From NCBI GenBank assembly GCA_020847045.1, contig JADLCT010000048.1, positions 36,256 through 100,255 of the forward strand: 64,000 nt of DNA, written 5' to 3'. The DNA comes from Bryobacterales bacterium (lineage in GTDB: Bacteria > Acidobacteriota > Terriglobia > Bryobacterales > Bryobacteraceae). The notes under the pieces are model-generated. The model ran no database searches and was not told where the DNA came from. It worked only from the letters and a program-made list of their open reading frames with translations. The position numbers and the translations under genes are program-made. Positions 57,256-64,000 of the stretch are shown one piece after another (within the stretch, counting starts at the first letter, position 1; every line of letters begins with the position of its first letter).

Positions 57256-58125
57256 ATGCCACAAGATCTACACGATTTGGATTTTCAGCGTCTCTGGCGC
57301 AGGCTGCAACAGGTCGGCCTGAACGCCTACGAGGCGCGCACGTACATGGTGTTGCTGGGACACCCTCGCTTCAAGGCCTTGGAGCTGGCGGCCCGGGCCA
57401 ACGTTCCCAGGCAAAAAATCTACGAGGTGCTCGACAGTCTGGTGGAGAAAGGCTTCACGCAGGTGGTACAGGAAAGGACGAAATTGTTTTCCGCCGTTGA
57501 GCCCGGACTGGCCATTCCCAACTATATCGCCCGCCGCCACCAGCAACTTGAGATCGAACTGGGCGAGCAGAGCCGCGTCGCCGAAGGTCTGGTGGACGAC
57601 TTGCACCGCGCCTACGCCGAAGGCAAGGAGGGACGGGGCACGCTCGAGTTTCTGCGCATCGTGAACGAGCCCGGACAAACGGCGGCGCAGTACAGGCGGA
57701 TGATCGCCGCCAGCCAGCGCGAGTACATCGAATTCTCGCGTCCTCCCTATGCCGTCGACCCTCTCGACGAGCAGCTTGTCAAACAGGCGCGCCTGCGCGG
57801 CGTGAACTGCCGCCTGCTCATTCAGGCCGGCTCGATCGACGCCGGACACCGCCAGCGCTTGAACGAGTACCTGGCTTCCGGCATCGAGGTGCGCGAAATC
57901 GACTCGCTGCCCATGAAACTGGCCCTGTTCGATGAACGGCGCGGCATGATCGCCCTACTGGACCCGTTGGTGACCAAGCCGGCGTGGACCGCCGTCGTCT
58001 TCGAGCATCCGGGCATGGCCGAGGCGATGAAAGGGCTGTTCGAGGACTACTGGAGCAAGTCGCACGCCGTGGAACCCGGCGCGGCGGCCAAGCCGGACCT
58101 CCCGCTGGAGGCGGCCCAGGGCTGA
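57256..58125 (+). CDS. TrmB-like transcriptional regulator
   Basis: N-terminal wHTH GLNAYEARTYMVLLGHPRFKALELAARANVPRQKIYEVLDSLVEKGF. Confidence 0.85.
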   Translation: MPQDLHDLDFQRLWRRLQQVGLNAYEARTYMVLLGHPRFKALELAARANVPRQKIYEVLDSLVEKGFTQVVQERTKLFSAVEPGLAIPNYIARRHQQLEIELGEQSRVAEGLVDDLHRAYAEGKEGRGTLEFLRIVNEPGQTAAQYRRMIAASQREYIEFSRPPYAVDPLDEQLVKQARLRGVNCRLLIQAGSIDAGHRQRLNEYLASGIEVREIDSLPMKLALFDERRGMIALLDPLVTKPAWTAVVFEHPGMAEAMKGLFEDYWSKSHAVEPGAAAKPDLPLEAAQG

Positions 58126-58155
58126 CCACGCTTCCTACAAATTACAGAAAACACA

Positions 58156-58190
58156 AGGGCGGTACCGGTGCAAGCCGGACCGCCCTTTCT
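58156..58190 (+). terminator. Rho-independent terminator candidate
   Basis: AGGGCGGT-ACCGG...CCGG-ACCGCCCT stem followed by TTTCT. Confidence 0.6.
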
Positions 58191-58203
58191 GTTGGAAAAA
58201 AAC

Positions 58204-58232
58204 TGGACACAAACGGTCCTCGATGGTAGGAT
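58204..58232 (+). promoter_or_regulatory. Near-consensus promoter for the TonB receptor transcript
   Basis: TGGACA (58204-58209), 17-bp spacer, TAGGAT (58227-58232). Confidence 0.5.
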
Positions 58233-58427
58233 TTTTCCAGACGGTACTTGCAAGCAATTTGCGATAGCAATCCTACTGGAAAGGAATCGCTGGCGCTCGC
58301 TGCGTGCGGGATTGACGTGAAATCATGTCTCCGGCGGACATCCGGAGACGGCGTGGCGAGGGGCCGCGCCCCGCGGCACAGTTGAGAAACGTTTGCCTGA
58401 AGGCGAACGGGACAGCCAGAACAACGC

Positions 58428-60887
58428 GTGAGAATCAAGATCAAGGTTCGCAAGAACAGCAACAGGAACCATCAGAAGCAGCCGCGAAGCCTGAGCGGCG
58501 CGGAGTTCCGCCAGGGTGGTCCCCGGTACTGGGCCGCCGTGGGCACCATGGCCGCGTGTGGTGTGCTCAGTGGCGGCGCGGGCGCACCTGTTTTCGGCGC
58601 ACAAGCCGGACGTCAACCGGCGCAGATGGCGGGAGCGCGGCAGCAGCACGCGGCGCGCCAGTATCACATCGCCGCCGGACCGCTCGATGGAGTGGTGCGG
58701 CAACTGGCCGAAGCAACCGGTTTGCGTGTGGAGATGAAGGATCCCCTGGCCGGCGGCGTGCAGTCGCCGGGCGTCACCGGACTGTTCTCGCCCGAAGAGG
58801 CTCTGCGCAAGGCCCTGGAGGGCACCGGACTGACCGTGCAGATGGGCGCCGCCGGGCAGTGGATGATCGAGATGCCGCCGCTGTGGGCCTCCGTCGACGT
58901 GCAGGAGCGCATGCCGCTGGCATCGCCCAAGTACACGGCGCCCGTGCGCGACCTGCCCCAAACCATCATGGTGATTCCGCGCTCGGTGATGGAGCAGCAA
59001 GGCGCCACGTCGCTGACCGAGGTGCTGCGCAACGTACCGGGGCTCACCATTGCCGCCGGCGAAGGCGGCGTGCCGGCTGGCGACAACCTCACCCTGCGCG
59101 GTTTCAGCGCCCGCAATGACATCTTCGTCGATGGCGTGCGCGACATCTCGCCCACTTCGCGGGATCCGTTCAACCTGGAGCAGGTGGAGGTGATCAAGGG
59201 GCCGCAATCGGCGTTCACGGGGCGCGGCTCCACCGGCGGCTCGATCAACATGATCACCAAGACGCCGAGCCTCGCCAAAAGCGTGGGCGCATCGGTTTCG
59301 TTTGGCACGGCGGGTCTGCGCCGTTTCACCACGGACGTGAATACTCCGGTGCGGTTTCTGGGCGAACGCACAGGGTTCCGGACGAACCTGATGTTCCATG
59401 AGGGCGGCGTGGCCGGGCGCGACGTGGTGCACAACCGCCGCTGGGGACTGGCTCCTTCGCTCGTGTTCGGCTCCGGCTCGCACACGCGCTACACGCTGGG
59501 CTATCAGAAGCTGCGCCAGGACAACATTCCCGACTACGGGCTTCCCTGGGTGCCGGCCACGCAGAACGTGCTGGCGGCTTACCGCGACCAGCCCGCTCCG
59601 GCGCCGCGGAACACCTTCTATGGCATGAAGCACCGCGACATGGAGTTTCTGAACTCCGACATGGGTACGCTGCGCTTCGAACACGAATTCAGCGATAACT
59701 TCTCGCTCCGGAACCAGTTCCGCGTGAGCGCGAGCAAACGCAACTCGATTGTGACTGCGCCGCGTTTCGCCAGCAACGACTCGCTGGTGATCAACCGCAG
59801 TTCGCCCTCCTGGGTGACGGAGGACAACGTGGTGGACAACCAGACCGACTTCCGGGCGCAGTTCACCACCGGCGGCATCCAGCATTCGGCCGTGGGTGGC
59901 GCGGCCTTCACGCGCGAGAACAACCGGCGCGTGGGCCGGACCGCGGTGGGCACACCCACCACCGATTTCTACCACCCGGACCCGAACCAGCCCTGGACGG
60001 GCTCGTTCACGCTGAGCACCATTCAGGGCGACGCCACGGGCAACACGCAGGCCGGCTTTCTGTTCGACACGGTGAAGCTGCACCGGAAATTCGAAGTGAA
60101 CGGAGGCCTCCGCTGGGAGCGCTTCGCCACCAGCGGCATCAGCTCGGCGGGCGCATCGCTGACGCGCACCGACAACATGACCAGCGTACGCGCGGCGGCC
60201 ATCTTCAAGCCCGTCGAGCCGGGCAGCATCTACTTCAGCTACGGCACGTCGATGAACCCCTCGCTGGAGGGCGTGGCCTACCAGACGGCGAACACGGCCA
60301 TCGAGCCGGAGAAGACCTACACGACGGAAGTGGGCACAAAGTGGGAGATGCTGAACGCGCGTCTGCTGCTGAGCGGCGCCATTTTCCATGTCGAGAAGAC
60401 CAACGCGCGCACGCCAGGCGTTCTGCCCGACGAGCCCGCGCAGGTGCTGCAAGGCAACCAGGTTGTGAACGGCGCTGAGCTGGGCGTTACGGGCAACATC
60501 ACCCGCTCGCTGCGCCTCTTCGGCGCCTACACTCTGCTCGGCAGCGAGATCACCAAGTCAAACACGCCCGCCGAGGTGGGCAACCGGTTCATCAACACGC
60601 CAAAGAACTCGTTCAGCATGTGGTCCAGCTATTCCATGAAGAAGCTGACCGTGGGCGGTGGCGTGCGTTTCGTGGACAGCCGCTTCGGCAACACGGCCAA
60701 TACGCGGCGCGTGGACTCTTACTGGACGCTGGACGCGCTGGCGCAGTATTCGCTGGGCCGGCACTTGGATCTGCGCGTCAATCTCTACAACCTGAACAAC
60801 GCCTACTATTTTGAACGTCTGGGCGGCGGCCACCTGGTGCCGGGCGCGGCGCGCTCGGCGATGGTCACGACAAACTTCATCTTCTAG
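58428..60887 (+). CDS. TonB-dependent siderophore receptor with N-terminal STN (signalling) domain
   Basis: STN-like [29 protein letters not shown]; plug [30 protein letters not shown]...[21 protein letters not shown]-terminal beta-barrel strand ending in F. Confidence 0.93.
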   Translation: MRIKIKVRKNSNRNHQKQPRSLSGAEFRQGGPRYWAAVGTMAACGVLSGGAGAPVFGAQAGRQPAQMAGARQQHAARQYHIAAGPLDGVVRQLAEATGLRVEMKDPLAGGVQSPGVTGLFSPEEALRKALEGTGLTVQMGAAGQWMIEMPPLWASVDVQERMPLASPKYTAPVRDLPQTIMVIPRSVMEQQGATSLTEVLRNVPGLTIAAGEGGVPAGDNLTLRGFSARNDIFVDGVRDISPTSRDPFNLEQVEVIKGPQSAFTGRGSTGGSINMITKTPSLAKSVGASVSFGTAGLRRFTTDVNTPVRFLGERTGFRTNLMFHEGGVAGRDVVHNRRWGLAPSLVFGSGSHTRYTLGYQKLRQDNIPDYGLPWVPATQNVLAAYRDQPAPAPRNTFYGMKHRDMEFLNSDMGTLRFEHEFSDNFSLRNQFRVSASKRNSIVTAPRFASNDSLVINRSSPSWVTEDNVVDNQTDFRAQFTTGGIQHSAVGGAAFTRENNRRVGRTAVGTPTTDFYHPDPNQPWTGSFTLSTIQGDATGNTQAGFLFDTVKLHRKFEVNGGLRWERFATSGISSAGASLTRTDNMTSVRAAAIFKPVEPGSIYFSYGTSMNPSLEGVAYQTANTAIEPEKTYTTEVGTKWEMLNARLLLSGAIFHVEKTNARTPGVLPDEPAQVLQGNQVVNGAELGVTGNITRSLRLFGAYTLLGSEITKSNTPAEVGNRFINTPKNSFSMWSSYSMKKLTVGGGVRFVDSRFGNTANTRRVDSYWTLDALAQYSLGRHLDLRVNLYNLNNAYYFERLGGGHLVPGAARSAMVTTNFIF

Positions 60888-60895
60888 CCGGACCT

Positions 60896-61576
60896 ATGCT
60901 GCTGCACATACCGCAGGTTCTCACCGAGGAACAGACCGCCGAGTGCCGCCTTGTGCTGGAAGCGGCCGAATGGGTGGACGGACGCGTGACGGCCGGCTAC
61001 CAGTCGGCGCGCGCCAAGAACAATTCGCAGCTGCCCGAAGGCCATCCGGCCGCGCAGAAGGTGGGCGAAACGATTCTGCGGGCTCTCGAACAAAACGCGC
61101 TGTTTCTGTCGGCGGCGCTGCCCTTGCGGGTATTCCCGCCGCTGTTCAACCGCTATGCCGGCGGCCAGTCGTTCGGCACGCACGTGGACAACGCCATCCG
61201 GCAGTCGCGCGAAACCGGCATGAAGATCCGCACCGATCTTTCGGCGACCCTGTTCTTCACCGGGCCCGAGGAGTACGAAGGCGGAGAGCTCGTGGTGGAG
61301 GACACCTATGGCGTGCAGCAGGTGAAGCTGCCTGCCGGACACATGGTGCTGTACCCTTCGACGAGCCTGCACCACGTGCGCCCGGTAACCAGCGGCGCGC
61401 GCCTGTGCTCTTTCTTCTGGCTGCAAAGCATGGTGCGCGACGACGCCGAACGGACGCTGCTGTTCGACCTCGACGTGGCCATTCAACAAATTACCGCGGA
61501 GCGGGCCGATCATCCGGCGTCCGTTCCGCTCACCGGGGTGTATCACAACCTTCTACGGCGCTGGGCGGAAATATAG
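60896..61576 (+). CDS. piuC: Fe(II)-dependent dioxygenase, PiuC/PKHD-type hydroxylase
   Basis: [11 protein letters not shown] (HxD), [44 protein letters not shown]. Confidence 0.92.
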   Translation: MLLHIPQVLTEEQTAECRLVLEAAEWVDGRVTAGYQSARAKNNSQLPEGHPAAQKVGETILRALEQNALFLSAALPLRVFPPLFNRYAGGQSFGTHVDNAIRQSRETGMKIRTDLSATLFFTGPEEYEGGELVVEDTYGVQQVKLPAGHMVLYPSTSLHHVRPVTSGARLCSFFWLQSMVRDDAERTLLFDLDVAIQQITAERADHPASVPLTGVYHNLLRRWAEI

Positions 61577-61577
61577 C

Positions 61578-62819
61578 ATGAGGAAAGTACTTTTTTGGAT
61601 GCACCTGTGCACGGGCTGCGTGGCCGGCCTGGTGGTGCTGATCATGTCGGTGACCGGCGTTGCTCTCACTTATGAGAAGCAGATGGTCCGCTGGTTCGAC
61701 AAGCAGGCGCTGGCCGCGCAGCCGCAGGGCGCTGCGCCGCTGCCGGCCGAGGCTCTGCTGGCGCGCGTGCGCGAGCAAAAAGGCTCGCTGCCCTCGTCGG
61801 TGACCTGGCGCAATTCACCCGCCGAACCGGTGCTGCTCAGCTATGGGCGCGAGGGACAGGCTTATGCCGACGCGGCCACGGGCGCGATTCTCGGCGCGGG
61901 CAATCCAGGCGCGCGCAAGTTCTTCCGCGCCATGACGGACTGGCACCGGTGGCTCGGCCAGGATGGGCCGGGCCGCACCACCGGACGCGCCATCACAGGA
62001 GCGTGCAACCTGGCGTTTCTGTTCATTGTCGTCTCGGGACTGTACCTCTGGTTCCCGCGTAAATGGACGCGCCGCCACTTCGCTCCCATCCTGTGGTTCC
62101 GGGGCGGCCTGAGCGGCAAGGCGCGCGACTTCAACTGGCACAACGTGATCGGCTTCTGGTGTCTTGTGCCATTATTCGTGGTGGTTCTCTCCGGCGCCGT
62201 GATCTCCTACCCCTGGGCGAGCAATCTTGTCTACACGCTGGCGGGCACGCAGCCGCCCGCCTCCACCAAGGGCGGCGGCAAAGGCGAGGCCAAAGGCCAA
62301 ACCAAAGGGGCGGGCAAGGGCGAAGGCAGGCAAGAAGCCAAAGGCGGCGGACGGCCTTCCGGAGGCCCCCCCGGCCCCGGTGTGCCGCCACCGGCCACGC
62401 TGCCGCTGGACGGCATCAACGCGGGCTTCGAACGGGCCCGCACGGCGCGCGCGTCCTGGGAGGCGATCACGCTCCGGCTGCCCTCCAACGAACATGCTCC
62501 CATCGTCTACAGCGTGGATGAGGGCGGTCCCGGACAGGGCCACCTGCGCAGCACGGTGACGCTGGCCCGGGCAACCGGCGCCGTGACGGTGGCCAACGAC
62601 TACGACGCCTACGACGCAGGCCGCAAGGCGCGCATCTGGCTGCGTTTTGCCCACACCGGCGAGGTGTATGGCATGACCGGCCAGACCATCGCCGGGCTTG
62701 CCTCGCTCGGCGGCGTCTTCCTGGTCTACACGGGCGTTGCTCTCAGCCTGCGCCGGTTTGCCGCTTGGCGGCGGAGGCGCGTGCGCGCGGCCGGGTGTCC
62801 CGAAGAAGCGGCCGCCTAA
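61578..62819 (+). CDS. PepSY-associated TM-helix protein
   Basis: LFWMHLCTGCVAGLVVLIMSVTGVALTYEKQM; FMTDWHRWLG-like segment; FNWHNVIGFW. Confidence 0.87.
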   Translation: MRKVLFWMHLCTGCVAGLVVLIMSVTGVALTYEKQMVRWFDKQALAAQPQGAAPLPAEALLARVREQKGSLPSSVTWRNSPAEPVLLSYGREGQAYADAATGAILGAGNPGARKFFRAMTDWHRWLGQDGPGRTTGRAITGACNLAFLFIVVSGLYLWFPRKWTRRHFAPILWFRGGLSGKARDFNWHNVIGFWCLVPLFVVVLSGAVISYPWASNLVYTLAGTQPPASTKGGGKGEAKGQTKGAGKGEGRQEAKGGGRPSGGPPGPGVPPPATLPLDGINAGFERARTARASWEAITLRLPSNEHAPIVYSVDEGGPGQGHLRSTVTLARATGAVTVANDYDAYDAGRKARIWLRFAHTGEVYGMTGQTIAGLASLGGVFLVYTGVALSLRRFAAWRRRRVRAAGCPEEAAA

Positions 62820-63027
62820 CAAGAAAGTTGCGTGACTCACGCGCGTCTTCCCCATTCCTTCCGATATGTCTCTCAGGTAGTAAGCGCCGCTGGATCGGTT
62901 TTCGACCGCCAGCTTCCGATTGCGCCGGGCTTCGCTGTTCGCGAGAGGCGCCCAGTAGCCTCACGGGCAACAGCATGGAGCGGCCATGCTTGTGGGCCAG
63001 GCGCGGAACGAGAGAGGGTTTGGGGAA

Positions 63028-64000
63028 ATGAAATCACAAATGACAGTTGGAAAGAAGTTCAGTCTGGCCTGTGCGGGGCTGGTCCTATTCACCGCCGCCC
63101 TGGGAGGGTTCTCGCTCTACAGTCTTGCCGGCATCGACAAGAACCTCCAGGCGATCGTGGCCGATTCGTTGCCCGGCGTCATCACCATCGCGGAAATTCG
63201 TGGGCTGTTCCTGCAAATGCGCGGGCATGCCTGGAAGCATATCGCTACCCCGGACACGGCCGCGATGGCAAAGATCGATGAAGAGATTGCGGATTTCAAG
63301 CGGCAAATCGAGGAGGCGCTGCCCAAGTATGAGAAGACCATCACGTTAGCCGAGGACCGGGCGAGGTTCGACCAGCTGCGGCCGCACTTCGATCGCTTTT
63401 ATTCCACCTGGGAGGAGGCGCGAAAGCTGAGTTTGGCGAATCAGAAGGCGGAGGCGCGGTCGCGTTACGTCGCCGAGGTGGATCCCGCGTATATCCAGCT
63501 CCGCGGCTCGCTCAGCGAACTAGTCGATTGGAACAAGGCCAACGGTGAGCGGAACGCGCAGAGTTCGACCGCGGCGTTGAACCAGGCGCGGTGGTGGACA
63601 GGGTCGCTGCTGGCCATCAGTGTCATCGTGGGCGGCTTGCTGGCTTTCTTCATCACGCGCGGCGTCAACACCGCGCTCACCCGCGCGATCGGCGAACTGG
63701 CCGCAGGCGCCAGACAGGTGGCGAGCGCCGCGTCACAGTTGTCCACCTCCAGCCAGTCGCTGGCGCAGGGCTCCTCCGAGCAGGCGGCTTCCATCGAGGA
63801 GACATCGGCTTCGAGCGAGGAGATCAACTCCATGGCCCGCCGGAACAGCGAGAACTTACGCGCGGCGGCGGACCTGATGACGCAGTCGCAGCAGAAGTTC
63901 GCCCAAACCAACCAGGCGCTGGACCAGTCGGTAGCCGCAATGGGCGAAATCAGCACGCAAAGCGACAAGATTTCGAGAATCATCAAGACCATCGACGAGA
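63028..64000 (+). CDS. Methyl-accepting chemotaxis protein, truncated by the window edge
   Basis: Frame open from ATG at 63028 to the end: MKSQMTVGKKFSLACAGLVLFTAALGGFSLYSLAGIDKNLQ...ASQLSTSSQSLAQGSSEQAASIEETSASSEEI. Absent from the ORF track because it has no stop. Confidence 0.88.
   Translation, partial: MKSQMTVGKKFSLACAGLVLFTAALGGFSLYSLAGIDKNLQAIVADSLPGVITIAEIRGLFLQMRGHAWKHIATPDTAAMAKIDEEIADFKRQIEEALPKYEKTITLAEDRARFDQLRPHFDRFYSTWEEARKLSLANQKAEARSRYVAEVDPAYIQLRGSLSELVDWNKANGERNAQSSTAALNQARWWTGSLLAISVIVGGLLAFFITRGVNTALTRAIGELAAGARQVASAASQLSTSSQSLAQGSSEQAASIEETSASSEEINSMARRNSENLRAAADLMTQSQQKFAQTNQALDQSVAAMGEISTQSDKISRIIKTIDE

Noticed and set aside
58323-60452. 709-aa minus-strand ORF antisense to the TonB receptor
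   Set aside because: Low-complexity His/Arg/Gly/Val composition and no domain; explained by GC-rich antisense openness.

Overview
This 64 kb window is GC-rich and densely coding. It looks like chromosome from an Acidobacteriota member, probably the Solibacter/Bryobacter group; that is inferred from a TIGR03437-like C-terminal domain, several DUF1080 proteins, PEP-CTERM proteins and a beta-lactamase/DUF1343 fusion. Most of it is housekeeping or catabolic: gph-like HAD, purB, mnmA plus a cysteine desulfurase, kup, cstA, biotin carboxylase/BCCP, a Fur-like regulator, and a TonB receptor/piuC/PepSY iron block. No rRNA, tRNA, CRISPR array or intact transposase was recognised. The most interesting parts are: (i) a 707-aa toxin-like protein at 21205-23328, with a glycine-rich hydrophobic centre and a C-terminus whose motif order resembles edema factor/CyaA/ExoY nucleotidyl cyclases, next to decayed gene remnants; (ii) a 63-aa coiled-coil/AT-hook-like protein at 8438-8629, whose near-consensus promoter is flanked by two near-identical palindromes 85 bp apart; (iii) a 57-aa PEP-CTERM protein with almost no mature domain, behind a hairpin-rich leader at 31380-31653; (iv) interlocked inverted repeats and tandem TTGC/GCAA palindromes at the promoter of the TonB receptor (58204-58282); (v) a muropeptide-recycling-type fusion (serine hydrolase plus NamZ/DUF1343). 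All family names come from reading the translations; no database search was run.
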